23,409 nt of DNA from Desulfurococcales archaeon (GCA_026990885.1 JALXCO010000099.1:1-23409), one strand, 5' to 3'. Counted from the stretch's first letter, positions 15,141 to 23,112 are shown. Notes: generated by a model from the sequence alone, not told the origin. Made by a program: numbers and translations.

Positions 15141-16190
15141 ATGAAAACGATAAGGGCAATACAATTTGGCCCAATGCCTAGACCAAGGGTCCTGGCTAAA
15201 ATATATAGAAGGGAGCCAGCAGATGTAGTGATCGAAAGCTCCAGCGATACTTTACTAAAGAATATCGGAAAAGTCATTAAGAAATACATAGATCTCATGA
15301 ATAAATACGGGTTCCACAGATTTAGCGATGGAGCGTACTGGAGCGATGATATATTAACTCCAATAGCTAGGGGCATCGACAACATATCTATCAACGGGTT
15401 AGTTAGGTTCTACGACAACAACTTCTTTTATAGGCAACCAGTCGTTGAAGGGAAAATTAAATCAAAGACTCCCAGCGGAAGGGTGGTGGCTAATTTAGTA
15501 TCTAGAATCCTGAAGAGTGCTGACATCGATCTTTCAAAAAACATAGATAAGATATCTATTACTGTTCCGGGTCCCTTCACGTTTTACTATAGATCTCTTA
15601 TATCTACATCCTACTACAGTAATCCCTACAGCTTCGCTAAGGACTATATGTATAATGTATTGCTGAGAGAAATAGAATATATGGAGAAGCAAAACTTTAG
15701 ATGGATTGATATACACGAGCCTGAACTGGCAAAAAGGAGCCTAGATATAGAGGAAAATAAAGCCATTAACTTATTAAAAGACTTCATATCGGTACTGAAT
15801 AAGGAAATAAATATATTTATAATAATGTATTTTGATCTCAACTTAAAGATTTTAGAAGCTTTATCGCGTCACATTGAAGAGAATAACGTATATATACATA
15901 TAGATCCTATAAGCAAACCCGAAGCACTATATTATAGGAAAAGAAAACAGTTGAAAGTCACCAATTTATCCATCGGGGTCTTCGATTCAAGAAACACTAA
16001 ACTAGAAAAATACATCGATATATCGAGGAAACTCAGATCTGTATTGAATAGGGTAACTGCAGACAACGAAATATACTTATCCCATAACGCACCCCTAGAG
16101 TTTCTACCTGAAGTGATAGCCTATAGAAAACTAAGAATAATATCTAGATACACCGATAAGCTGAATCTTAGATTAAAAAATAGAGAATAG
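15141..16190 (+). CDS. MetE-like partner protein lacking zinc ligands (MetE N-terminal-like)
   Basis: The 349-residue protein keeps the MetE barrel pattern: NGLVRFYDNNFF, ITVPGPFTFYYRS, WIDIHEPELA and LEFLPEVIAYRKL can be laid along the upstream enzyme. The zinc ligands are lost. The His and Cys positions are Met229 and Phe231, Glu is Asp255, and the last Cys is Ala317. It therefore should not activate homocysteine itself. In full-length MetE the N-terminal half is also a metal-free duplicate of the barrel, so this may be the separate N-terminal half acting with the upstream gene, possibly in methyl-donor binding. ATG 15141 has GGTG six bases upstream; a GTG at 15132 is within that site. Its function is inferred from context. 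Confidence 0.82.
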   Translation: MKTIRAIQFGPMPRPRVLAKIYRREPADVVIESSSDTLLKNIGKVIKKYIDLMNKYGFHRFSDGAYWSDDILTPIARGIDNISINGLVRFYDNNFFYRQPVVEGKIKSKTPSGRVVANLVSRILKSADIDLSKNIDKISITVPGPFTFYYRSLISTSYYSNPYSFAKDYMYNVLLREIEYMEKQNFRWIDIHEPELAKRSLDIEENKAINLLKDFISVLNKEINIFIIMYFDLNLKILEALSRHIEENNVYIHIDPISKPEALYYRKRKQLKVTNLSIGVFDSRNTKLEKYIDISRKLRSVLNRVTADNEIYLSHNAPLEFLPEVIAYRKLRIISRYTDKLNLRLKNRE

Positions 16191-16194
16191 ATCT

Positions 16195-18192
16195 TTATTT
16201 TCCTTTAAAGACAGGCCTCCTCTTACTTAAAAACGCAGACACTCCCTCTATAAGGTCTTCCGTACTGAATAATACAGCGAAATTAGAGGACTCCAATGCC
16301 TCACCAATATATGTTGGTAGATCATAACCATAGTTTATAGCGTGCTTAGCCATCATCAGCGCTATAGGCGGTTTTTCAGCTAGCTTTGCTGCGTAGGACC
16401 TCAATTCTACCTCAAACATCTCGTGTGAAGTAACTCTATTGACCAGCCCGATCTTTCTCGCCTCTACAGCGTCTATATTTTCACCTGTATATATCAGCTC
16501 CCTAGCCCTGCCAAGCCCTATTAATTTCGAAAGCCTCTGTGTTCCCCCCGCACCAGGTATAAGACCCAGATTTATTTCTGGCTGTCCCAACATAGCGTTT
16601 TTAGATGCGAACCTTAGATCACACGCCATAGCCAGCTCCAACCCACCACCTAGAGCGTAGCCGTTTATACCAGCTATAACTGGTTTAGCTAATTTCTCTA
16701 TCTTATCTAGAATCTCCTGGAACTTCCTAGAGAATATATATGCTTTAACGGGATTTACTCCAGAAAAGCCGGTTATGTCGGCACCAGCACTAAAAGCCTT
16801 ACCGCTCCCAGTTAAAACTATAACCCTCACGCTATCATCTTTCTCTAACTCATCTAAGGACTGCGATAGTTCATCAAGCAATTCTTGGTTTAGCGCATTT
16901 AGTTTTTTGGGTCTGTTGAGTATGATCCAGGCAACTTTATCTTCTTTCCTGATGATCAATGTGTTGAGATTCTTTATATCAACATTGGGGTAGTTATAGA
17001 AGCCTTTGCCAGTCTTAATACCCAGTCTAGATTCTGAATACATGCTTCTCAATAATTCATCGGGCTTATACCAATCAAACCCGTATTTACTATGCATTCT
17101 ATTCAAGCTATCCAATATAACGTCTATACCCCACTGATCCGCCATCTCAAGAAGCCCACGTGGATAGCCGAGCCCCAGCTTGACAGCTTTATCAACAACC
17201 TCGGGACCGTCCACAATACCTTCCCTAATTAAATAGGAAGCCTCATTAATTGCTGGCGACATTATATCCACGATATTGATGTCTTCGCCTTTTTCTCTAG
17301 GTATAGAAGGTCTAGCATATACATTGGGAGATGGATAATTATAGAAGCCCCTACCCGTTTTCATTCCATAGTTGCCCTCCTCAAACAGCTTTTTCAATGC
17401 TTTACATTCGTATGCCTTAAACCCCCTCTTCTTCATCTCGTTAAATATATACACAATAACGTCAATTCCGCTGAAATCTACGAGTTCAAATATGCCCATG
17501 GGTAGATCCAGCTTATATCTTAGAGCACTATCAATCGAGATGACATCAGCTTCATCGTTATCTATAGCTAGGCATGCGCTCTCAACAACCCGAGATAATA
17601 TCCTGTTGACTATAAAGCCTGGAACATCCTTATTAACTACTACTACCTCTTTTCCTAATTTCTTAGCTAGCCTAATCGTTGCCTCTAGAGTTGCGTCTGA
17701 AGTTTTCTCTCCTCTTATAACCTCAACTAGTTTCATTAATACAGGAGGATTAAAGAAATGCATACCAATAACCTTGTCGGGTCTCGATGTAGCTTTAGCT
17801 AGCTCCGATATAGGTAGCGATGAGGTATTTGAGGCTATGATTGCATGTTTAGGGGCTGATTGATCGATCCTTCTAAATATATCGATCTTAAGATCGATCT
17901 TCTCCGGAACAGCCTCAATAACAAAATCAGCATCTCTTACCGCTTTATCCAGATCAGTTGATACCGAGATCCTACCCATAATAGAATCAACATCCTCAGA
18001 TATGGAGCCCTTCTCCCTCAATTTCTCTAAACTCCAGCGAATCTTTTCAAGAGCCTTATTAAGAATCTCATCAGAAATATCAACCATAGTAACGTTGAAG
18101 CCTGATATAGCGGATACCTCAGCTATTCCATGGCCCATGGTTCCAGAGCCTATAACTACTATTTTCCTTATGTTTTCCTGATCATTAACCAT
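16195..18192 (-). CDS. Fused 3-hydroxyacyl-CoA dehydrogenase / enoyl-CoA hydratase (crotonyl-CoA to acetoacetyl-CoA type)
   Basis: The 665-residue bifunctional enzyme has the dehydrogenase first. The NAD site is VVIGSGTMGHG (12-22), catalytic residues include Ser122 (SNTSS) and His145 (MHFFNPP), and two C-terminal dehydrogenase repeats each end GxKTGxGFYNYP (about 276-287 and 391-402). The crotonase domain starts near residue 412, with oxyanion-hole segment FSAGADI and the catalytic glutamates Glu519 (GGGLELA) and Glu539 (QPEINLGLIPGAGG). This order is the archaeal type used for crotonyl-CoA to 3-hydroxybutyryl-CoA to acetoacetyl-CoA, both in beta-oxidation and in 4-hydroxybutyrate carbon-fixation cycles. 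I use ATG 18192, eight nt after GGTG (18204-18201); a GTG at 18201 overlaps that site. Divergent from etfBA. Confidence 0.95.
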   Translation of the reverse strand: MVNDQENIRKIVVIGSGTMGHGIAEVSAISGFNVTMVDISDEILNKALEKIRWSLEKLREKGSISEDVDSIMGRISVSTDLDKAVRDADFVIEAVPEKIDLKIDIFRRIDQSAPKHAIIASNTSSLPISELAKATSRPDKVIGMHFFNPPVLMKLVEVIRGEKTSDATLEATIRLAKKLGKEVVVVNKDVPGFIVNRILSRVVESACLAIDNDEADVISIDSALRYKLDLPMGIFELVDFSGIDVIVYIFNEMKKRGFKAYECKALKKLFEEGNYGMKTGRGFYNYPSPNVYARPSIPREKGEDINIVDIMSPAINEASYLIREGIVDGPEVVDKAVKLGLGYPRGLLEMADQWGIDVILDSLNRMHSKYGFDWYKPDELLRSMYSESRLGIKTGKGFYNYPNVDIKNLNTLIIRKEDKVAWIILNRPKKLNALNQELLDELSQSLDELEKDDSVRVIVLTGSGKAFSAGADITGFSGVNPVKAYIFSRKFQEILDKIEKLAKPVIAGINGYALGGGLELAMACDLRFASKNAMLGQPEINLGLIPGAGGTQRLSKLIGLGRARELIYTGENIDAVEARKIGLVNRVTSHEMFEVELRSYAAKLAEKPPIALMMAKHAINYGYDLPTYIGEALESSNFAVLFSTEDLIEGVSAFLSKRRPVFKGK

Positions 18193-18201
18193 ACAACACA
18201 C

Positions 18202-18301
18202 ACCTTTACCCCAACTATATCCCGGTTATTCTTCCATGCAGTATTTAGTATAGAGACATAATAATAATTATTGAATAACAATATATCCTCTGGGGATAAA
18301 T
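18202..18301. promoter_or_regulatory. Divergent promoter region of HAD/ECH and etfBA with inverted repeats
   Basis: The 100-nt spacer separates two operons of acyl-CoA oxidation. It holds the palindrome AATAATTATT (18263-18272), overlapping TTATT-G-AATAA (18268-18278), and TATCC-TCTGG-GGATA (18284-18298), which covers the weak ribosome-binding site of etfB. A TATA-like AATATATCC (about 18280-18288) lies between. A shared regulator is possible but unproven. Confidence 0.3.
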
Positions 18302-19093
18302 GTGAATATAGCTGTACTAGTTAAAACAGCTCTGGATACATCTTATCTTAGAATAGATCCCAACACAAATAAGCCCTTGCTAGATCAAATACCACTCAAA
18401 ATCAGCGATATAGATCGCAATGCAGTCGAGGAAGCCATAAGAATAAAGCAGGCAGGTATAGCTAAAAAAATTACAGTATTCAGCATGCTTACCTGGGGAC
18501 CCATAGAGAAAAGAACCAAAGAGGCACAAAACGCTCTAAGAGAGGTTCTAGCTATGGGAGCTGACGAGGCATATATAATAGCTGATCAGAGAGGAATAGG
18601 CCGAGGTCCCCAAACAACAGCTAAAGCACTGGCTAAAGCAATAAAGAAATATGGCGACTACAAATTAGTTTTGTGTGGTGAGGCAACGATCGATATGTTT
18701 TCCTCTGAGGTCCCACCAAGAGTAGCTGCTGAATTAGACTATGGGCTGGTGACCTTCGCTAGATCTCTATCGATAAACGGTGAGAATGTTAAGGTGGAGA
18801 GAGAGCTGGACCAATACACCGAGGTCATAGAAGCAAAACTACCTCTGGTTATATCGGTAACCAGAGAAATAAATACGCCGCGGCTACCCACGCTCCTACA
18901 GATCAGATTAGCTGTTAAGAAACCTATAAACGTGATAGGCTTCAGTGATCTAGAGTTAGAGCTGGATGAGCCGAAGGTTAAATACGACTTTAAGGGTGTC
19001 CAGCTAACCAGAAAGAACATAATGATTGAATATAAAAGCATAGATGAGGCTGCAGAAAAACTTATAGAAATCATCAAGAAAGAGAGCAAGTAG
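18302..19093 (+). CDS. etfB: Electron transfer flavoprotein beta subunit
   Basis: The 263-residue protein matches EtfB/FixA: it starts MNIAVLVKTALDTSYLRIDP, has DIDRNAVEEAIRIKQ (about 36-50), and the adenine-nucleotide binding region AMGADEAYII...GPQTTAKALAKAI (about 91-120) followed by GEATIDMFSSEVPPRVAAEL. Together with EtfA it accepts electrons from acyl-CoA dehydrogenases and passes them toward the quinone pool, or takes part in electron confurcation. The start is GTG 18302 with GGGGA five nt upstream; an ATG two bases earlier is out of frame. It is 12 nt before etfA. No acyl-CoA dehydrogenase or ETF:quinone oxidoreductase is in the window. Confidence 0.93.
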   Translation: MNIAVLVKTALDTSYLRIDPNTNKPLLDQIPLKISDIDRNAVEEAIRIKQAGIAKKITVFSMLTWGPIEKRTKEAQNALREVLAMGADEAYIIADQRGIGRGPQTTAKALAKAIKKYGDYKLVLCGEATIDMFSSEVPPRVAAELDYGLVTFARSLSINGENVKVERELDQYTEVIEAKLPLVISVTREINTPRLPTLLQIRLAVKKPINVIGFSDLELELDEPKVKYDFKGVQLTRKNIMIEYKSIDEAAEKLIEIIKKESK

Positions 19094-19105
19094 CGGGGGA
19101 GTAGA

Positions 19106-20053
19106 GTGGCAAGCCTAATTATTGGATATCCAAACGAGATAATAGAGATAGCTGGTGCAATATCGAAAAGCAAAGATCACGCATCTATATTTAAACCATA
19201 TTATGCGGTAGCCCTGATCCACGAAAAAGAGGAGAACCAGCTTCAGGAAGTCAAAGAACTTGGATTAACCAAACTATATGTGCTCAAAACAACAGACAAA
19301 ACATCTACGCAACAACTAGCAAAAGCCATATTAGATGTAGCCAGTAACCAGAGCTACAAGTATATCTTCGCCAAATCTACCAAGATGATGAAGGAGCTTA
19401 TATCATATGTAGCTCAAAAATTAGATATGCCTCTATCACCAGAGACAAACGAGATAATAGTTAAGGATTCAAAACCCGTACTAACAAGATCCATTATGGC
19501 AGGAAGAGTAATAATGTACCAGGAAATAATGGATTCAGCAGCTATACTTCTAGCGTCTACAAAATCTGAGGCATCAAAGCTGGACAGCGTACAAACAGAG
19601 ATCGAAGAGCTGGACACATCAAAATATCAGGACGGAAGTATAAGGATTCTTGAAAGAAAGGAGAAAGAGAGATCAGCGGTAAAGCTTGAGGATGCAGACA
19701 TTATAGTTTCGGTTGGTAGAGGATTCAAAAGCAAAGATGATCTAAAACTAGCGTTTGAGCTAGCAGATCTATTAAACGCACAGGTAGGCTGTTCAAGACC
19801 TATAGCCGCCGACCTTAAATGGCTCCCAGAAGAACATTGGGTAGGTTTATCAGGCAAAAAAGTTAGGCCGAAAATATATCTAGCAATAGGGATCTCTGGG
19901 CAGCCGCAGCACATAGCTGGAATAAATAACGCCAAAACAATTATAGCTATAAATAAGGATCCTAACGCACCAATATTTAAATACGCCGACTATGGTGTAG
20001 TTGCCGACCTATACGAATTAATACCTAAACTGATTGAAAAACTAAAAAAATAA
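19106..20053 (+). CDS. etfA: Electron transfer flavoprotein alpha subunit
   Basis: The 315-residue protein has the EtfA layout: a variable N-terminal domain (1-190) and a C-terminal FAD-binding domain. The latter contains VSVGRGFKSKDDL (201-213), GCSRPIAADLKWLPEE (228-243), WVGLSGKKVRPKIYLAIGIS (245-264) and QPQHIAGI. The usual GISGAxQH reads GISGQPQH, and QTGK reads LSGK; both are mild changes. The start is GTG 19106 with a GGGGGAG site. It is co-transcribed with etfB. It should function in the soluble electron-carrier heterodimer serving acyl-CoA oxidation, consistent with the divergent HAD/ECH gene. It ends 3 nt before the convergent RidA gene. The family is secure; the redox partners are unknown. 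Confidence 0.93.
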   Translation: MASLIIGYPNEIIEIAGAISKSKDHASIFKPYYAVALIHEKEENQLQEVKELGLTKLYVLKTTDKTSTQQLAKAILDVASNQSYKYIFAKSTKMMKELISYVAQKLDMPLSPETNEIIVKDSKPVLTRSIMAGRVIMYQEIMDSAAILLASTKSEASKLDSVQTEIEELDTSKYQDGSIRILERKEKERSAVKLEDADIIVSVGRGFKSKDDLKLAFELADLLNAQVGCSRPIAADLKWLPEEHWVGLSGKKVRPKIYLAIGISGQPQHIAGINNAKTIIAINKDPNAPIFKYADYGVVADLYELIPKLIEKLKK

Positions 20054-20056
20054 CCT

Positions 20057-20437
20057 TTATTTTAAAGCTACAACTTCAACCTCGAGCGGGACATCTCTAG
20101 GTAGTCTGGAGACCTGAACCACTGTTCTCGCTGGATATGGCTTTTTGAAGAATTCCTCATAGACCTTATTTAGCTCAGCATAGTTATCCATATTAGATAG
20201 ATACACAGTAACTTTAACCACCTTCTCGATGCCGCTTCCACAGGCCTTCAATATCTCGCTTATATTCTTAAAAACCATTCTAGCCGCCTCAGAGAATGGC
20301 TCATAAATTATATTTCCGGTTTTTGGATCTATAGGTATTTGACCAGACACAAATATGAACTTATCATCAGCGATAATGGCCTGGCTATATGGCGCGACTG
20401 GCCTAGGCGCGTTATCTGTATATATCTCCTTTATCAA
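20057..20437 (-). CDS. ridA: RidA/YjgF family 2-iminobutanoate/2-iminopropanoate deaminase
   Basis: The 126-residue protein is a complete Rid-family enzyme. It contains APYSQAIIADDKFIFVSGQI (15-34), the helix EAARMVFKNISEILKACGSG, and the end PARTVVQVSRLPRDVPLEVE (102-121). Arg104 is at the position of the substrate-carboxylate-binding arginine of E. coli RidA (Arg105), and Glu119/Glu121 cover the catalytic acid region. It hydrolyses reactive enamine/imine intermediates made by PLP enzymes. TTG 20437 has GGTG five nt upstream. It lies alone on the minus strand, convergent with etfA and divergent from ssb, so it is probably monocistronic. Confident. Confidence 0.94.
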   Translation of the reverse strand: MIKEIYTDNAPRPVAPYSQAIIADDKFIFVSGQIPIDPKTGNIIYEPFSEAARMVFKNISEILKACGSGIEKVVKVTVYLSNMDNYAELNKVYEEFFKKPYPARTVVQVSRLPRDVPLEVEVVALK

Positions 20438-20519
20438 TCTACCACCCTAATGTAGTTTTCATGATAACTTAAAAGCTGTGTAAGCAATTAATAATCAACG
20501 AATCGAGAGATGTATTAGA

Positions 20520-20960
20520 ATGGAAGATGTTAGATATACTCGAATCATTGATCTAAAGCCAAATATGGAGCTAATAAACATAACCGCAAGGGTCATAGAA
20601 ACAAAACCGCTTAAAAAGATACAGACATCTAAAGGAGAGCGAACATTAAGCGAGGCCATAATAGGTGACGAGACAGGTCGAGTGAAAACTATTTTATGGG
20701 GTAGACATGCGGGAAACGTGAGCGAGGGGGATGTTATCAAGATAAACAATGCATGGACAACTATATTTAAAGGAGAGCTGCAATTGAATATAGGCTCGAA
20801 AAGTGTGATCGATAAAGGAAACAACGATGAGGCTCCAGAGATCAATTCTATACCAAACCAATATCCGAAAGCCAAAAATAACTATAGACCAGATACAGGA
20901 GCTAGAGGTAGCAGAAAGAGTTTTAGAGGAGGAAGATTTCAAACCCATAGAGAGAGGTGA
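20520..20960 (+). CDS. ssb: Crenarchaeal single-stranded DNA-binding protein (single OB fold)
   Basis: The 146-residue protein resembles Sulfolobus-type SSB. It has one OB fold over residues about 1-105 (LKPNMELINITARVIETKP, SEAIIGDETGRVKTILWG, VSEGDVIKINNAWTTIFKGE). A flexible, basic, glycine/arginine-rich tail follows (RGSRKSFRGGRFQTHRER). The tail is basic rather than acidic as in bacterial SSB, which suggests extra nucleic-acid contacts. The start is ATG 20520, without a clear GGTG site. The stop codon TGA is inside the ribosome-binding site of the next gene (PqqD-like), so the two are translationally coupled. It could also bind RNA; ssDNA binding is the established role of the family. 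Confidence 0.9.
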   Translation: MEDVRYTRIIDLKPNMELINITARVIETKPLKKIQTSKGERTLSEAIIGDETGRVKTILWGRHAGNVSEGDVIKINNAWTTIFKGELQLNIGSKSVIDKGNNDEAPEINSIPNQYPKAKNNYRPDTGARGSRKSFRGGRFQTHRER

Positions 20961-20962
20961 TC
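20954..20962 (+). promoter_or_regulatory. Extended Shine-Dalgarno site overlapping the ssb stop codon
   Basis: GAGGTGATC is the longest ribosome-binding match in the window and contains the TGA stop of ssb (20958-20960). It lies at good distance from ATG 20967 (7 nt after GGTG). It implies strong, coupled translation of the PqqD-like gene. Confidence 0.7.
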
Positions 20963-20966
20963 TTGA

Positions 20967-21263
20967 ATGAGTGATCTTGATCCCGAATCCAAACCAATTA
21001 AGCAAGGAAAAAGCGTTGGTATGGAAGGAGAAGACTACATAGTAGCCCTAAACGACAAAGACGCATACCTGCTGAATCCAGCTGCCTACTATATATGGTC
21101 TCTATGCGACGGAAATAGAAGCGTCTCGGATATAATAACGAAGGTTTCGGAGGAGCTCATGTTGTCGAAAGAGGATGTTGAGACTCCAGTGATCGATATA
21201 TTAAAGGCCTTATCGGAAAATAACCTTATTGTATTTAGTGAAACAAGTCAGGAAGAGCAATAG
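20967..21263 (+). CDS. PqqD-family small protein (RiPP-recognition-element fold)
   Basis: The 98-residue protein has the PqqD pattern: a beta-hairpin start (YIVALNDKDAYLLNPAAYYI), the conserved WSLCDGNRSVSDII (about 44-57), and helices of a winged-helix-like domain (KEDVETPVIDILKALSENNLIV). PqqD domains bind leader peptides and hand them to radical SAM or cyclodehydratase enzymes making modified peptides. No such enzyme or precursor peptide is in this window. Instead the gene is coupled to ssb, with its ribosome-binding site over the ssb stop. An N-terminal tail of about 20 residues is charged and probably flexible. The fold assignment is good; its role beside ssb is unknown. Confidence 0.85.
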   Translation: MSDLDPESKPIKQGKSVGMEGEDYIVALNDKDAYLLNPAAYYIWSLCDGNRSVSDIITKVSEELMLSKEDVETPVIDILKALSENNLIVFSETSQEEQ

Positions 21264-21285
21264 TAGTGATTATTATTTAAAAATA

Positions 21286-22242
21286 CTATTTATTTTTAAT
21301 CATTCCCCTGACGTATTTGCTCATTGTTAATTCCCCTAGCTCCGCACTTAATGATACTATCATAAGCGCTTCATGCATAATAGCCGACATATAGGGCGAG
21401 CACCTGCTTAGTCTCGACACGCCTAGATCCATGATTTTTTCTATTGTTTTCTCCCTATTATTGAGGGCGTCGACAGCCTTCATGGTGTCTTCATTAATAT
21501 ATGAGTCTATCGAGTTGATGTGGTAGCTGTATGCGATATCTACAATTTCTTTAATATATCTATTGCATTCGTTATCTAGGTTTGATTTAAGAATCAAATT
21601 AGCAATACGATCTATAGAGTCGCCAACATGCTCGAGAGTCTTTATAGCTAGCATTAGATCAGCTGAGTTTTTGGGATCTTTACTTAGAGTACGCCTTATA
21701 CATCTAACCGCTAAGAAATGAAGTCTATCAACATCGTCGTCCAGGGCAAATATATGATCTAGAAGCTCCCTTTTTATAGGTTCAATGAGATACTTTAAAA
21801 GCAACTTAAACATATCGTCTACACTATATCTCATCGAATAGATCAGGGACTTAACATCCGTCGTCTGCTCATCAACAGTGATCCTCACCTGGTACCCATA
21901 ATCTTTCTCGAGTATAAGTATACCAGGCAACTTAGTCAGAAGATTAGAAAGTATCCCCCTTACCTTCTGGGACGAGGTTTTAATCTCTATAATATCGAAG
22001 CCTTCTAAGTAGCTAGCTATAATTATTTTAGATAGCTTATCTATATCTTCCTCCTGAACCGTAACGCTTTTAACTTTAATAGCTCCTCTTACCAACGGCG
22101 ATACTATAATGTGATCGTCTGACAGAGAGAGCTCTATTGTAGATCCTATATTTATTCCCAAATGATCAAGCCACTCTTTAGGGATAGTAACCCCTATACT
22201 CTTTTCTCCAATCTTTATGACACGTCTAACTATGTTGGGCAC
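21286..22242 (-). CDS. AbrB-PhoU fusion, archaeal phosphate uptake regulator family
   Basis: The 318-residue protein begins with a SpoVT/AbrB-like swapped-hairpin DNA-binding domain (about 1-50: IKIGEKSIGVTIPKEWLDHL, IGSTIELSL). It ends with PhoU-type helical repeats (about 140-318), including ALDDDVDRLHFLAVRCIRR and LAIKTLEHVGDSIDRIANL, with acidic metal-binding residues typical of PhoU. Archaeal members are thought to act as transcriptional or transport regulators of phosphate uptake, but no pst genes are present here. The start is GTG 22242 with GGTG (22254-22251) eight nt upstream, a clear choice. It is convergent with the PqqD-like gene. The regulated target is not known. Confidence 0.9.
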   Translation of the reverse strand: MPNIVRRVIKIGEKSIGVTIPKEWLDHLGINIGSTIELSLSDDHIIVSPLVRGAIKVKSVTVQEEDIDKLSKIIIASYLEGFDIIEIKTSSQKVRGILSNLLTKLPGILILEKDYGYQVRITVDEQTTDVKSLIYSMRYSVDDMFKLLLKYLIEPIKRELLDHIFALDDDVDRLHFLAVRCIRRTLSKDPKNSADLMLAIKTLEHVGDSIDRIANLILKSNLDNECNRYIKEIVDIAYSYHINSIDSYINEDTMKAVDALNNREKTIEKIMDLGVSRLSRCSPYMSAIMHEALMIVSLSAELGELTMSKYVRGMIKNK

Positions 22243-22353
22243 TTATTCAACACCAAATCTCTAAATAAAATATTTAATATCAAGACCTATATTATATATG
22301 CAGGCTGATAAATATATTCAAAAATATAAATCAAATATATACCTAAAACTAAA

Positions 22354-23007
22354 TCACACCAAATCTATAATGGTCTGCACCTTATACGACCCCTTCTCAC
22401 TAGACAGCAATAACGTTAAGGCCTCATTTCTAAGCTCGCTATTATCCTTAAATACACCTCTAGCAGTTCTAGTCGTCATCTTTAACGGCTCTTTAACGCC
22501 TCGCTGAAGAGCACATAGATGGATTGCCTCGAGAATCACTAATACACCCTTTGCTTTTAGATTCTCCATTATGAAGTCGGCTATCTGATCTGTTAATCTT
22601 TCCTGGATCTGCAACTTTCTTGAAAGGGTATCTATAATTCTAGCGAATTTAGAGAACCCGAGAATATAGCCATTGGGTATATATGCAATCGATGCCTTGC
22701 CTATTATTGGAAGTAGATGATGCTCACACATGCTTCTCACAGGTATATCGGTTATAACTATGATGTCCCCATTTCTCTTATATGTATCTTCACCATTCTC
22801 TAAATTGAATTTCTTCAAATGATCCACAGCATTTATCCTGTACCCAACAGCCAACTCATCAAGCCACATCTTAGCTACCCTCTTAGGCGTATCCCTAAGA
22901 CCCTCCCTCTCGGGATCTTCACCTATTATAATAAGAAAACGCCTAACTAGCGACTCGATCTCTTTCAGCTTCCTGAGATAATCATCATCCGCATTGGACT
23001 CCTTCAT
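22354..23007 (-). CDS. folE: GTP cyclohydrolase I (type IA, FolE)
   Basis: The 217-residue protein is FolE, converting GTP to 7,8-dihydroneopterin triphosphate. Conserved segments are EDPEREGLRDTPKRVAKMW (30-48) and PVRSMCEHHLLP (89-100, zinc ligands Cys94 and His97). Further segments are ILGFSKFARIIDTLSRKLQIQE and AIHLCALQRGV (161-171, third zinc ligand Cys165, catalytic His163). The last motif usually reads HxCMxxRG; here it is HLCALQRG. Many archaea use the unrelated MptA (type IB) for pterins, so a type IA enzyme is a point of note, though some Crenarchaeota have it. ATG 23007 has GGTG seven nt upstream. No other pterin gene is in the window. Confident. Confidence 0.95.
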   Translation of the reverse strand: MKESNADDDYLRKLKEIESLVRRFLIIIGEDPEREGLRDTPKRVAKMWLDELAVGYRINAVDHLKKFNLENGEDTYKRNGDIIVITDIPVRSMCEHHLLPIIGKASIAYIPNGYILGFSKFARIIDTLSRKLQIQERLTDQIADFIMENLKAKGVLVILEAIHLCALQRGVKEPLKMTTRTARGVFKDNSELRNEALTLLLSSEKGSYKVQTIIDLV

Positions 23008-23112
23008 TCAAGTCCACCTACTACTTAAACTCCGGAAAATATTAACCATAAGGCTATAATGCTACTAAGAATTTAATTTTAATTAAACCATAACGATCAT
23101 AAATAAACAAAT

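Noticed and set aside
17372..17863. 163-residue plus-strand open frame
   Set aside because: It is antisense to the dehydrogenase domain of the HAD/ECH fusion, which has complete catalytic motifs.
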